The translations under genes were made by a program, and so were the position numbers. A stretch of 64,000 nt of DNA from Butyricicoccus pullicaecorum (lineage in GTDB: Bacteria > Bacillota > Clostridia > Oscillospirales > Butyricicoccaceae): the NCBI GenBank assembly GCA_018365995.1, contig JAGZIY010000007.1:1-64000 (forward strand). Direction: 5' to 3'. Positions within the stretch are counted from its first letter, which is position 1. Each line of letters starts with the position of its first letter. Of the stretch, positions 16,991 through 25,542 are shown piece by piece. Under the pieces are notes generated by a model that searched no databases, was not told the origin of the DNA, and worked only from the letters and a program-made list of their open reading frames with translations.

Positions 16991-18025
16991 TCACAACAGG
17001 CGCATAATGTCCTGTCCGGTCACATAGAGAATGAGCGCAAAGAGTGCGCACAATCCCGCCATATTGACATAGCCTTCCACTTTTTTATCGAGCGGCTTGC
17101 GGCGAATCCCCTCCACAATCAGGAACAGGATACGTCCGCCGTCAAGTCCCGGAACCGGCAGCAGGTTCATAACACCAAGGTTTATCGAAATAAATGCCAG
17201 AAGCGCCCAGAACGGACGTGCGCCCGCCTGCGCTGTCTGCGCAGTCACGGCGACCACACCAACCGGACCGGAAAGCTGGTCAACACCGACTGCGCCCGAA
17301 ATCAAGTCGCCCAGAGAGTACCAAACCATACGCGCATTGTTTGCCGACAGCACGAGCGCATACCGGAGATGCCCAAGCACACCCAATTCCTCTGTTGCAA
17401 AGTGGAATCCATAACCCTTTCTGCCGTCTCCCAAATCCAAATCATTGCGCAGCACCAAATCATTGACTGCAACCGTCTTTCCATCGCGCTTGACAACGAA
17501 ATCAAAGCTGCCGTCCGACGCACCACGGCGCAAGCCCTCTGCAACGTCGCCGCCCGTCCAAATACGATATCCGTCTATTTTGACAATGCGGTCGCCTACC
17601 ATCAGTCCCTGCTCCCCAGCTGCCGGAAAGCCATCTGCCAGCGCCTCAATCTTCGGAACCGCCTCATATTGTGTATTCCATGTCAAACACAGAAGAATGA
17701 CAAAACCCAAAAGGAAATTCATCACAACCCCTGCCGCCAGAACGATCAGGCGGGTCAGCCATGGTGCATTGCCAAAGGCGCGTGGATCCTCCGAACTTTC
17801 GTCCTCACCGCGCATGACGCAGGCACCGCCAATGGGCAGCAGGCACAGGCAATAATTCGTTTCTCCGATTTGCCTTTGCAGCAGCTTTGGTCCCATGCCG
17901 ATCCAAAATTCATCAACCTGTATGCCGCCGCGCTTTGCTGCAACACAGTGCCCAAACTCATGCACCATGATGAGCAGGCCAAAGCCCAGCAGCGCAATCA
18001 AAATCCAAAATACATTTGTTAGCAT
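16991..18025 (-). CDS. rseP: RIP metalloprotease RseP (site-2 protease)
   Basis: A 344-aa M50 intramembrane zinc protease that cleaves membrane-bound regulatory or signal-peptide remnants. The catalytic HEFGH lies in the first membrane segment (about residue 22), a single PDZ domain follows mid-protein, and LLPVPGLDGGRILFL near residue 285 provides the third zinc ligand Asp. Two starts are possible: GTG at 18040, which overlaps the dxr stop as GTGA, or ATG at 18025 with GAGGTG 12 nt upstream; I list the latter. Position between dxr and ispG is the classic arrangement. Confidence 0.95.
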   Translation of the reverse strand: MLTNVFWILIALLGFGLLIMVHEFGHCVAAKRGGIQVDEFWIGMGPKLLQRQIGETNYCLCLLPIGGACVMRGEDESSEDPRAFGNAPWLTRLIVLAAGVVMNFLLGFVILLCLTWNTQYEAVPKIEALADGFPAAGEQGLMVGDRIVKIDGYRIWTGGDVAEGLRRGASDGSFDFVVKRDGKTVAVNDLVLRNDLDLGDGRKGYGFHFATEELGVLGHLRYALVLSANNARMVWYSLGDLISGAVGVDQLSGPVGVVAVTAQTAQAGARPFWALLAFISINLGVMNLLPVPGLDGGRILFLIVEGIRRKPLDKKVEGYVNMAGLCALFALILYVTGQDIMRLL

Positions 18026-18036
18026 AGAAATTCCAT

Positions 18037-19185
18037 TCACCTCATTTTCCAGCGATCCACCGCTTGTCGGGCAGCGCGGTCGCTCTCCAAAATATCCTCA
18101 AGCGTTGGACACGCCTGTACTGGTACGCTCTCCATCGCACGTGCAACCAACTCTGGAATCTGCCAGAATGGCAGGCTGTCCGCGAGGAACAGTCCCACTG
18201 CCGCTTCGTTTGCACCGTTCAGAACGGCTCCTGCATTACCCTTTTGACGGGCTGCCCTGCGCGCAAGCTGCATCGCAGGAAACACCGCATCATCGGGTGC
18301 AAAAAAGTGCATGCTGCCGACCTCCGCAAGCGAAAGGCGCGGCACTTTACAGGGCACACGTTCTGGATAGGTGAGCGCATATTGAATTGGCAAGCGCATG
18401 TCTGGTACACCAAGCTGCGCCAAAACCGCACCGTCTGTAAATTCAATTAGAGAATGAATAATCGACTCTCTGTGTACTACAATCTCAATTTTGTCCTCTG
18501 GAAGTCCATAAAGCCACATGGCTTCGATTAGCTCCAGCCCCTTATTCATCATGGTTGCCGAGTCAGTCGTGATTTTCGCTCCCATGGACCAGTTTGGGTG
18601 CTGTAAAGCCTGTTCCCTTGTCACAAGCTTCAGTTCCTCCGCCGACTTTCCAAAGAACGGACCGCCCGATGCGGTCAGAATAATGCGGTCTAACGCATTT
18701 CCTGCCGCGCCCTGTATGCACTGGAAGATGGCAGAATGTTCCGAGTCCACCGGCAGGATTTGCACGCCGTGTTCTCTGGCAGCCTCCATCACCAGCTGCC
18801 CGGCGCAGACGAGGGTCTCCTTGTTGGCAAGCGCAATATCCTTTCCGGCACGAATCGCCGCAAGTGTTGGCAGTAAGCCAACCATACCCACGACGGCTGT
18901 AACAACGGTGTCACAGTCGGCATGGGTCGCGGCAGAAATCAGTCCGTCCATACCTGCCTGTACTTGAATATTGGTATCTGCAAGCGCAATTTTCAGAGCC
19001 CTTGCTGCATCTTCGTCGAACGCGGCGCAAAGCTTAGGCTTCAGCGCCCGCGCCTGCTCCTCCAGCAGCTTGATATTGCGGTTTGTGGTCAGAGCAACCA
19101 CCTCTGCGTCGATGGAGGACAGGATATCAACCGTCTGCGTTCCAATCGAACCGGTTGCACCTAAAATAGAAATCCGCTTTTTCAT
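18037..19185 (-). CDS. dxr: 1-deoxy-D-xylulose-5-phosphate reductoisomerase
   Basis: Dxr/IspC (382 aa) makes MEP from DXP with NADPH and a divalent metal, the committed step of non-mevalonate isoprenoid synthesis. Visible are the NADPH-binding ILGATGSIGTQTVDIL at the N terminus, the metal and substrate region DSEHSAIFQC near residue 147, TASGGPFFG, and TTDSATMMNKGLELIEA. AAAGGTGATACA precedes the ATG. It sits between cdsA (24 bp upstream) and rseP (overlapping or nearly so) and looks complete. Confidence 0.97.
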   Translation of the reverse strand: MKKRISILGATGSIGTQTVDILSSIDAEVVALTTNRNIKLLEEQARALKPKLCAAFDEDAARALKIALADTNIQVQAGMDGLISAATHADCDTVVTAVVGMVGLLPTLAAIRAGKDIALANKETLVCAGQLVMEAAREHGVQILPVDSEHSAIFQCIQGAAGNALDRIILTASGGPFFGKSAEELKLVTREQALQHPNWSMGAKITTDSATMMNKGLELIEAMWLYGLPEDKIEIVVHRESIIHSLIEFTDGAVLAQLGVPDMRLPIQYALTYPERVPCKVPRLSLAEVGSMHFFAPDDAVFPAMQLARRAARQKGNAGAVLNGANEAAVGLFLADSLPFWQIPELVARAMESVPVQACPTLEDILESDRAARQAVDRWKMR

Positions 19186-19209
19186 TGTATCACCTTTCCT
19201 CCCCCAATA

Positions 19210-20169
19210 TTACACAGCCAGATAGAAACTGATAGAAAGGACAAGTTCAATCACAGGTGCGACAAAAATCACACTGTCAAAGCGGTCGAGCACGCCGCCA
19301 TGTCCCGGGAAAATATGGCTGTAATCCTTGATTTTGCACTGTCTCTTGATAATCGAGAATGACAAGTCCCCAAGCTGCCCAATCGCTGCGCCTGCCGCAC
19401 CCATCACGGCTGCTCCGGCATAATGAATGGACAAACCGGCATATCGGTTCATCAGGAACACGACGCCCAGCATCAGCAGGGTCGCGCCAATGACACCGCC
19501 AACCGCACCCTCTACGGTTTTCTTTGGGCTGACCACAGGCGCCAGCTTGTGCTTTCCAAATGCCATGCCCGCAAAGAGTGCACAGGTGTCCGAGCCCCAC
19601 GCTGCAACCAGCGGCAGAAGCACCAGAAATGCACCGCCCTCCATCTCGAAAATGCGCCAGAGGGACAGGAGCAGCGCGGGCAGAATAAAGCCGCCGACAA
19701 ATCCCGCCATGACTTCCTCCGTGCGCACGGTATCATGGTGACGCAGTAGGCAGGCAAACAGACCTACGAGCAAAAACAGCATGAGCAGCCGCCCAAATTG
19801 CTGCTGAAAGGCTTCAAGATACGTCCGCATTTCCGCCCCGGTCAGACTGACGGAGCCGCTGGAATCGCCTAAGATTGCGAATACAGTGAAACTCTCCGCC
19901 TGCGGCGCAAAGCCACCGCCCGCCATGCGTGCAGGCAGCAACAGCAGCGCCGACGGGATACACGTCACCGCCGCATACATCGCAGACGCAGCAAGGGTCA
20001 CCCGCTGCATCGCGCGATTTTTGACCAATCCGGTCGGAACAATCAGTTCATACGATGCACAGACACAAAGCGCAGAGACAGCCAGCGCAAGCACAATCGG
20101 CGGCAGCACATAAAGCGCAAGCAGCACAAACAAAAAGCCGCCTACCCCAAATAAAACTCTTGCTTTCAC
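19210..20169 (-). CDS. cdsA: Phosphatidate cytidylyltransferase
   Basis: CdsA (319 aa) forms CDP-diacylglycerol from phosphatidate and CTP, the branch point of phospholipid synthesis, in the membrane. It has several hydrophobic segments, SPKKTVEGAVGG near residue 205 and the CDS signature in the C-terminal part: GDLSFSIIKRQCKIKDYSH followed by PGHGGVLDRFDS. Translation starts at GTG, with GGAGGGGTATAAAAC made from the end of uppS, 3 bp upstream, so the two are coupled. Confidence 0.96.
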   Translation of the reverse strand: MKARVLFGVGGFLFVLLALYVLPPIVLALAVSALCVCASYELIVPTGLVKNRAMQRVTLAASAMYAAVTCIPSALLLLPARMAGGGFAPQAESFTVFAILGDSSGSVSLTGAEMRTYLEAFQQQFGRLLMLFLLVGLFACLLRHHDTVRTEEVMAGFVGGFILPALLLSLWRIFEMEGGAFLVLLPLVAAWGSDTCALFAGMAFGKHKLAPVVSPKKTVEGAVGGVIGATLLMLGVVFLMNRYAGLSIHYAGAAVMGAAGAAIGQLGDLSFSIIKRQCKIKDYSHIFPGHGGVLDRFDSVIFVAPVIELVLSISFYLAV

Positions 20170-20172
20170 GTT

Positions 20173-20922
20173 TTATACCCCTCCAAACCTGCGCGACCGC
20201 CGATTGAAATCATCAATTGCCGCGTCCATGTGAGCCGTCTTAAAATCCGGCCACAGTACATCTGTAAAGTAATATTCTGCATACGCAGACTGCCACAGCA
20301 GGAAATTTGATGTGCGGATTTCCCCTGAAGGACGGATAATCAAATCCGGCTCGGGCATGTGTGCCGTATATAAATGCGCACCGATTGTTTCCTCCGTAAT
20401 GTCCTCCGGTTTCAGGCTGCCTGCCTGTACCTCACGTGCAATCGCCTGCACTGCATGCTTGATTTCATCTCGCCCGCCATAGTTGATGCACAGAGATGCG
20501 GTTGCGGCATGCTCGCCCAAGGTGTCCGCAAGCGCGTGCACCTCATCAATCTGCTTGAGCAAATCGGGCGGCAGAACCGACAAATCACCCAGCACCCGTA
20601 CGGCAACACCGCGTTCGACCATGGTTTCCGCTGCCTCCCGCAGATAGGTGCGGAACAGGTTCATCAGGGCATTCACCTCATCTTCCGGACGCTTCCAATT
20701 CTCTGTTGAAAAGGCATAGACAGTAAAGTACTGCACACCAATTTCTTTGCAGTAGGTCGCAATCGTGCGGAAGGTCTCTGCACCGACCTTGTGCCCCGCT
20801 TTTCGCGGCAAACCGCGCTTTTTCGCCCAGCGTCCATTGCCGTCCATAATGACTGCGATATGCCGCGGAACGATACGTCCATTCGGCGGCTGTTTTCCGG
20901 TCAACCGGTCAAGAATCCCCAT
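20173..20922 (-). CDS. uppS: Isoprenyl (undecaprenyl) diphosphate synthase
   Basis: UppS (249 aa) is the cis-prenyltransferase that makes the lipid carrier for cell wall synthesis. Motifs: HIAVIMDGNGRWAKKRG near residue 20 with the catalytic Asp, GHKVGAETFR, and RPSGEIRTSNFLLWQSAYAE near residue 190 for the homoallylic diphosphate site. The start at 20922 is chosen because GAGGTGCAAA precedes it and because upstream codons to 21027 run through a hairpin and the end of frr. It follows frr in the core operon. Confidence 0.96.
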   Translation of the reverse strand: MGILDRLTGKQPPNGRIVPRHIAVIMDGNGRWAKKRGLPRKAGHKVGAETFRTIATYCKEIGVQYFTVYAFSTENWKRPEDEVNALMNLFRTYLREAAETMVERGVAVRVLGDLSVLPPDLLKQIDEVHALADTLGEHAATASLCINYGGRDEIKHAVQAIAREVQAGSLKPEDITEETIGAHLYTAHMPEPDLIIRPSGEIRTSNFLLWQSAYAEYYFTDVLWPDFKTAHMDAAIDDFNRRSRRFGGV

Positions 20923-20935
20923 TTTGCACCTCACA

Positions 20936-20961
20936 GAAAGGGGACGGCAACGCCGCCCCCC
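20936..20961 (-). other. Intercistronic hairpin between frr and uppS
   Basis: GGGGGCGGC and GCCGTCCCC form a stem with a 3-nt loop and one mismatch, followed by only TTT. It could weaken transcription or protect the frr mRNA end. Confidence 0.4.
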
Positions 20962-20968
20962 TAGAATA

Positions 20969-21523
20969 TCAAACTTCCTTGAGCTCTGCGCTCTTTTTTG
21001 CAACAATACCGTCAATTTCCTTGACATACTTGTCAGTAATCTTCTGTACCTGCTGCTCTGCGTCCTTTACTTCGTCCTCGGTTGCCTCGTTCTTCTTCTT
21101 GCGGTCCTTAAACTTGTCCATTGCATCGCGGCGAATGTTGCGGATCGCAACCTTTGCGTCCTCACCAATCTTGGCACACTGTTTTACCAGTTCCTTACGG
21201 CGCTCCTCGGTGAGGGGCGGAAAGGACAGACGGATAACTTTGCCGTCGTTCTGCGGATTGAGTCCCAGATCAGAGGTCTGAATTGCCTTTTCGATATCGC
21301 GCAGAATGGAGGCATCCCACGGCTGGATTTGCAGCGTGCGCGGGTCTGGAGAAGAAACCGCAGCGACCTGCGGCAGTGGGGTCGGCGTGCCATAGTATTC
21401 TACGGTCAGCTTATTGAGTACGCCCGGGTTTGCACGGCCCGCACGGATTGCAGCCAATTCCTTTGACAGAACATCAATGGTCTTGCTCATTTTTTCCTCA
21501 TGCTGCTTGATGATTTCTTTCAT
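20969..21523 (-). CDS. frr: Ribosome recycling factor
   Basis: Frr/RRF (184 aa) splits post-termination ribosomes together with EF-G. The whole length matches the family: an all-helical protein with the N-terminal MKEIIKQHEEKMSKTIDVL, the hinge region around LTVEYYGTPTPLPQVA and the basic helical end. Its ATG follows the pyrH stop by 2 nt, with GAGGAACTGTAATT as ribosome site within the pyrH end, so the two are coupled. Confidence 0.98.
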   Translation of the reverse strand: MKEIIKQHEEKMSKTIDVLSKELAAIRAGRANPGVLNKLTVEYYGTPTPLPQVAAVSSPDPRTLQIQPWDASILRDIEKAIQTSDLGLNPQNDGKVIRLSFPPLTEERRKELVKQCAKIGEDAKVAIRNIRRDAMDKFKDRKKKNEATEDEVKDAEQQVQKITDKYVKEIDGIVAKKSAELKEV

Positions 21524-21525
21524 AA

Positions 21526-22248
21526 TTACAGTTCCTCCTTGACGAGTGTGCCGATTTGTTCACCGGTAACGGCACGATAAATATTTTCAGGATCGGACAG
21601 CGCAAATACCAAAATCGGAATATGATTGTCCATGGACAGTGAAGTCGCGGTCGTGTCCATCACACCCAGCCCCTGATTGAGCACATCCATATAGGTCAGT
21701 TTATCATATTTCTTTGCATCGGGATTCTTTGCTGGATCCGAATCATATACGCCATCAATATTTTTTGCGAGCAGGATGACCTCTGCACCGATTTCGGCTG
21801 CACGCAGAGCAGCAGCAGTATCGGTTGAAAAATAGGGGTTTCCTGTGCCGCAGCCAAAAATCACAACACGACCCTTGCTCAGGTGACGTGCTGCCTTGCT
21901 TCTAATGTATGGCTCTGCAATCTGATTCATTGCAATTGCGGTCTGCACACGCACCTCACAGCCGCGCTGCTCGAGTGCATCTGCAAGTGCCAGCGCATTG
22001 ATGGTAGTCGCGAGCATTCCCATATGGTCTGCACGGGTACGCTCCATGCGTCCGCCGCCATCCTTGACACCGCGCCAGAAATTGCCGCCGCCTACGACGA
22101 TGCCAACCTCACAGCCAATCTCTGCACAGCGCTTAATCACATCACAGACCGGCCCTATCACGTCAAAATTCAGTCCAAAATGCCTGTCACCGGCAAGCGC
22201 TTCGCCGCTGATCTTGACGAGGACGCGTTTATACTTGGGAGTATCCAT
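21526..22248 (-). CDS. pyrH: Uridylate kinase
   Basis: PyrH (240 aa) phosphorylates UMP to UDP and feeds pyrimidine nucleotide and wall precursor synthesis. Amino-acid-kinase-fold motifs are present: VLVKISGEALAG at the N terminus, VVGGGNFWRG near residue 55 and CGTGNPYFSTDTAAALRA near 136. AGGAGGAAGGAAG precedes the ATG. It is the first gene of the core operon visible here; rpsB and tsf, often found upstream, are absent because the thi operon diverges there. Confidence 0.98.
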   Translation of the reverse strand: MDTPKYKRVLVKISGEALAGDRHFGLNFDVIGPVCDVIKRCAEIGCEVGIVVGGGNFWRGVKDGGGRMERTRADHMGMLATTINALALADALEQRGCEVRVQTAIAMNQIAEPYIRSKAARHLSKGRVVIFGCGTGNPYFSTDTAAALRAAEIGAEVILLAKNIDGVYDSDPAKNPDAKKYDKLTYMDVLNQGLGVMDTTATSLSMDNHIPILVFALSDPENIYRAVTGEQIGTLVKEEL

Positions 22249-22287
22249 CTTCCTTCCTCCTATGTTGATACAAACGATTGTGAGTTT

Positions 22288-22316
22288 ATTTTACATGATT
22301 ATTGCGCTTTTTGCAA
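22288..22316 (-). promoter_or_regulatory. Putative promoter of the pyrH-polC core operon
   Basis: On the minus strand TTGCAA (22316-22311) is followed after 17 bp by TAAAAT (22293-22288), about 40 bp before the pyrH start. Confidence 0.65.
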
Positions 22317-22444
22317 CATCTGGCGGCATAGTTTTCAAACCCCTGCCACTCTGGCAGACAACCTGAGACCTCCTAAAAAAAATCTGATACGACTTGATTG
22401 ACGCCTTTGTCATAAATCCGGCAGGCCGTTTCAAAATTCAGGGC

Positions 22445-22473
22445 TTGACAGGAGGCGCATTTCGCGCTATACT
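22445..22473 (+). promoter_or_regulatory. Putative thi operon promoter
   Basis: Consensus TTGACA (22445-22450), 17 bp, TATACT (22468-22473). The expected transcript begins near 22480 and runs directly into the terminator-like leader. Confidence 0.75.
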
Positions 22474-22498
22474 GCTGTTGTTCGTTCCGGTAGTATAA

Positions 22499-22553
22499 GA
22501 CCGTGCGAAGGGGCACACCACCTCGGGTGTGAACTTTCGCGCGGTCTTTTTTT
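22499..22553 (+). terminator. Terminator hairpin in the thi leader (attenuator candidate)
   Basis: GACCGTGCGAA pairs with TTCGCGCGGTC, with an inner CACACC/GGTGTG stem, followed by TTTTTTT. It lies between the promoter and thiS, so thiS expression would need read-through or antitermination. A related copy with pairing-preserving changes is at 39284-39338. Confidence 0.8.
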
Positions 22554-22587
22554 GTCCTGTTTTTTCAGGCATAAAAGGAGGCTTTTT

Positions 22588-22785
22588 ATGATCAAAGTAA
22601 ACGGAAAACCAGTCGAAGATGCTGAGGGGCTGACGCTTTCCGACTATCTGACGCAGGCAGGCTATACCCCTGACTTTGTTGCGGTCGAGAAAGACGGTGC
22701 CATTGTCCCCCGCGCCCAGTATGCACACACCGTGCTCTGTGCTGGTGACAAAATCGAAATTGTACAATTTGTGGGGGGTGGCTGA
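22588..22785 (+). CDS. thiS: Sulfur carrier protein ThiS
   Basis: ThiS (65 aa) is the ubiquitin-like sulfur carrier for the thiazole ring of thiamine. It ends in QFVGGG, the C-terminal Gly-Gly that is adenylated by ThiF and converted to thiocarboxylate. The start at 22588 follows AAAAGGAGGCTTTTT. Its stop overlaps the thiF start (TGATG), so the two are coupled. First gene of the thi operon. Confidence 0.93.
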   Translation: MIKVNGKPVEDAEGLTLSDYLTQAGYTPDFVAVEKDGAIVPRAQYAHTVLCAGDKIEIVQFVGGG

Positions 22786-23582
22786 TGCACATTGTCTATA
22801 ACGGGCAGTCCCTTGAGACCGAAGCCCGCTCACTCTTTGCCCTTGTCCCTGCGCATGCAGAACGTGTTGTCATTCTAAACGGCTTTCAGACCTCTGTGGA
22901 TTTGCCGCTCGCGGACGGTGATACCATCACCGTCATTGAAAAGGGTGTTTTTCCGCCGCAGGATATCCTGCAATCCATGATGGCAGCCCGACACACCCCC
23001 GGTGTCTTTGAACGGGTTCAGGCAGCGCGGGTTGGTATTGCTGGACTCGGGGGTCTAGGCTCACACATTGCCTTTGCCCTTGCGCGGACAGGCGTTGGGC
23101 ACTTGCATCTAGTGGATTTCGACATGGTAGAGCCCAGCAACTTAAACCGGCAATGCTATCGCATCTGTGACCTTGGGAAAACCAAGACCGAGGCACTGAC
23201 AGAGCAGCTTCGCGCAGTCAATCCGTATTTAACCATCACGACCGACTGTGTGCGCGTCACCAGCAGCAATGCTTCCGCTCTCTTTGCACAAGACCCCATC
23301 GTATGCGAAGCCTTTGACGCGCCCGCTTCCAAAGCAGCCCTCATCGATGCCGTGCTGTCCGCATGTCCGGACACCATTTTGGTTGCAGCAAGCGGCATGG
23401 CAGGTTTGGACTCCTGCAACACCATACAGACCCGCCGTATCACCAGCCGATTTTATCTGTGCGGCGATGAACATACCTGCGCACAGCCCGGACGCGGGCT
23501 GATGGCACCCCGTGTGTCGGTATGCGCCGGACACCAAGCCAATATGATTTTACGCCTGATTGTAGGCGAAGATACCCCATAA
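22785..23582 (+). CDS. thiF: ThiF family adenylyltransferase with N-terminal ThiS-like domain
   Basis: A 265-aa E1-like enzyme that adenylates the ThiS C terminus. Residues 1-55 look like a second ThiS-type beta-grasp domain (LNGFQTSVDLPLADGDTITV) but without a terminal Gly-Gly. The ATP-binding VGIAGLGGLGSHIAFALART starts near residue 83, and LVDFDMVEPSNLNRQ follows as in ThiF/MoeB. Several Cys (NRQCYRI, IVCEAF, DEHTCAQPG) could serve in thioester or sulfur transfer. This architecture is known for the family-2 ThiF of anaerobic Firmicutes. It overlaps thiS by 1 bp and precedes thiG by 16 bp. Confidence 0.9.
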   Translation: MHIVYNGQSLETEARSLFALVPAHAERVVILNGFQTSVDLPLADGDTITVIEKGVFPPQDILQSMMAARHTPGVFERVQAARVGIAGLGGLGSHIAFALARTGVGHLHLVDFDMVEPSNLNRQCYRICDLGKTKTEALTEQLRAVNPYLTITTDCVRVTSSNASALFAQDPIVCEAFDAPASKAALIDAVLSACPDTILVAASGMAGLDSCNTIQTRRITSRFYLCGDEHTCAQPGRGLMAPRVSVCAGHQANMILRLIVGEDTP

Positions 23583-23598
23583 AAAAAGGAGTTTTTAT

Positions 23599-24375
23599 AT
23601 GTATCCAGTCAACGACCCGCTCATCTTAGGCGGACACGAATTTTCTTCCCGCTTTATCATTGGTTCAGGCAAAATTTCCATGGACTTTACCCCGACCGTC
23701 ATCGAAAACAGCGGCGCACAGATTGTAACCCTCGCGCTGCGCCGCGCCAATCAGGCTGGTGGGGAGAACATTTTGGAGTATATCCCAAAGGATGTTACCC
23801 TGCTTCCAAACACCTCCGGTGCACGCACCGCCGAGGAAGCTGTTCGCATTGCCAGACTGGCACGTGAAATCGGCTGTGGTGACTTCGTAAAAATCGAGGT
23901 CATACGGGACTCCAAATACCTGCTGCCCGACAATACAGAAACCATTCGCGCGACCGAACTGCTGGCAAAGGAAGGATTTGTTGTACTTCCCTATATGTAT
24001 CCTGACCTCAATGCCGCACGTGACCTGCAAAATGCCGGTGCTGCCGCCGTCATGCCGCTTGCTGCACCGATTGGCTCCAACAAGGGTCTGTGTACCCGTG
24101 AATTCATTCAAATCCTTGTGGACGAAATTGACCTGCCGATTATTGTAGATGCCGGGATTGGCAAACCCAGTCAGGCCTGTGAAGCGATGGAAATGGGCTG
24201 TGCGGCTGTCATGGCAAATACTGCCATTGCAACTGCGGGCGATGTTGCCGGCATGGCACGCGCCTTTGGACAGGCAATTTCTGCCGGACGTGCTGCCTAC
24301 CTCTCCGGTCTCGGGCGCGTACTTTCTCATGGCGGTGATGCGTCCAGCCCGCTCACCGGATTTCTGCACGACTGA
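23599..24375 (+). CDS. thiG: Thiazole synthase
   Basis: ThiG (258 aa) condenses DXP, ThiS-thiocarboxylate and dehydroglycine into the thiazole phosphate. The TIM-barrel features are visible: FIIGSGKISMDFTPTVIENS at the start, the Schiff-base Lys in FVKIEVIRDSKYLLPDN near residue 97, PYMYPDLNAARDLQNAGA and VDAGIGKPSQACEAMEMGC for phosphate binding. AAAAAAGGAGTTTTTAT precedes the ATG. Its glycine-derived substrate would come from ThiH, the next gene. Confidence 0.97.
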   Translation: MYPVNDPLILGGHEFSSRFIIGSGKISMDFTPTVIENSGAQIVTLALRRANQAGGENILEYIPKDVTLLPNTSGARTAEEAVRIARLAREIGCGDFVKIEVIRDSKYLLPDNTETIRATELLAKEGFVVLPYMYPDLNAARDLQNAGAAAVMPLAAPIGSNKGLCTREFIQILVDEIDLPIIVDAGIGKPSQACEAMEMGCAAVMANTAIATAGDVAGMARAFGQAISAGRAAYLSGLGRVLSHGGDASSPLTGFLHD

Positions 24376-24390
24376 TACAGGGGGTGCATC

Positions 24391-25542
24391 ATGAAAAAAG
24401 TCTTTGACCATATGTCCTACCTACCTGAAATGGAGGAGACAGAATCCTCTCTCATGGACGCAGTCCTGTCTGCCGTTTCGTGCTATGACGATACCCAATA
24501 TACCGCACAGGACGTGCGCCGCGTACTTGCACAGCGTACCATTACACCCGAAGGGTATGCTGTCCTGCTCTCCCCTGCTGCCGAGCCTTTTCTCGAACAG
24601 ATGGCAGAACGTGCCGCGAAAGAAACACGCGCACGGTTTGGCAATACCATCTGTATGTTTACACCGCTTTATATTGCAAACTACTGCGAAAATGAGTGTA
24701 TCTACTGCGGCTTTAACTGCAAAAACCAGATTCATCGCGGCAAGCTGACCCTGCCGGAAATCGAACAGGAAATGCAGGCAATCGCAAACACCGGGCTCAA
24801 GGAAATTCTGCTCCTGACGGGAGAATCCCGCAATATGTCTCCGGTGCCGTATATTGGAGAGGCGGTTCAAATCGCGCGCCGTTATTTCTCCACCATCGGC
24901 ATTGAAATTTACCCGCTGAATACCGACGAGTATTGCTTCTTACAGCAATGCGGCGCCGATTTTGTATCGGTCTATCAGGAAACCTACGACCCTGTAAAAT
25001 ACGAAACCCAGCATCTTTCCGGTCCCAAACGCTCATTCCCCTACCGTTTTCATGCGCAGGAGCGCGCACTTCAGGGCGGCATGCGCGGGGTTGGCTTTGG
25101 CGCGCTTTTGGGACTGAGCAACTTCCGCAAAGATGCGTATGCAACCGGACTGCATGCCTACTATGTACAGCGCCGCTATCCCCATGCAGAAATTTCTTTC
25201 TCCTGCCCGCGTCTGCGCCCCATTATCAATGATGCCACCGTAAATCCACACGATGTCCATGAAACCCAGCTTTTACAGGTGCTGCTCGCCTATCGCCTGT
25301 TCCTGCCCTGTGCAGGCATTACCATTTCTACGCGTGAGCGAGCAGGATTCCGTGACCATGTAATTGGTATGGTGGCAACTCGGATTTCCGCTGGCGTTAA
25401 GGTCGGTGTCGGCGGTCATGATGAGGACGCCAAAGGAGATGAACAGTTTGAGATTTCCGACGACCGCTCAGTAGAGGAAATTCGCAATATGATTCGCTCC
25501 CGCGGCCTGCAGCCAGTGTTTACCGACTATGTCTATGTTTGA
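24391..25542 (+). CDS. thiH: 2-iminoacetate synthase (tyrosine lyase)
   Basis: ThiH (383 aa) is the radical SAM enzyme that splits tyrosine into dehydroglycine and p-cresol for thiazole synthesis in anaerobes. The cluster motif CENECIYCGF (CX3CX2C) lies near residue 103, after an N-terminal helical part, and the C-terminal half contains the family pattern ISTRERAGFRDHVIGMVATR. The presence of ThiH rather than glycine oxidase ThiO fits an anaerobe. It follows thiG by 15 bp and overlaps thiE by 14 bp. Confidence 0.97.
   Translation: MKKVFDHMSYLPEMEETESSLMDAVLSAVSCYDDTQYTAQDVRRVLAQRTITPEGYAVLLSPAAEPFLEQMAERAAKETRARFGNTICMFTPLYIANYCENECIYCGFNCKNQIHRGKLTLPEIEQEMQAIANTGLKEILLLTGESRNMSPVPYIGEAVQIARRYFSTIGIEIYPLNTDEYCFLQQCGADFVSVYQETYDPVKYETQHLSGPKRSFPYRFHAQERALQGGMRGVGFGALLGLSNFRKDAYATGLHAYYVQRRYPHAEISFSCPRLRPIINDATVNPHDVHETQLLQVLLAYRLFLPCAGITISTRERAGFRDHVIGMVATRISAGVKVGVGGHDEDAKGDEQFEISDDRSVEEIRNMIRSRGLQPVFTDYVYV

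Larger units (their letters stand above)
22249..22587. other. Divergent control region between pyrH and thiS
   Basis: No gene is visible. It holds the pyrH-operon promoter (22288-22316, minus) and the thi promoter plus a terminator-bearing leader (22445-22587, plus). Neither strand shows the thi-box consensus of a TPP riboswitch. Confidence 0.6.

Noticed and set aside
16682..18022. 446-codon plus-strand frame opposite ispG and rseP
   Set aside because: It spans two well-supported genes on the other strand and has no protein-like domain pattern.
22445..22587. TPP riboswitch before thiS
   Set aside because: The conserved CTGAGA and thi-box segments are absent; only a promoter and terminator are visible.
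22438..22833. Minus-strand frame over the thi leader, with a similar frame at 39158-39451
   Set aside because: The shared part follows from the duplicated terminator leader; it crosses promoter and hairpin and has no ribosome site.
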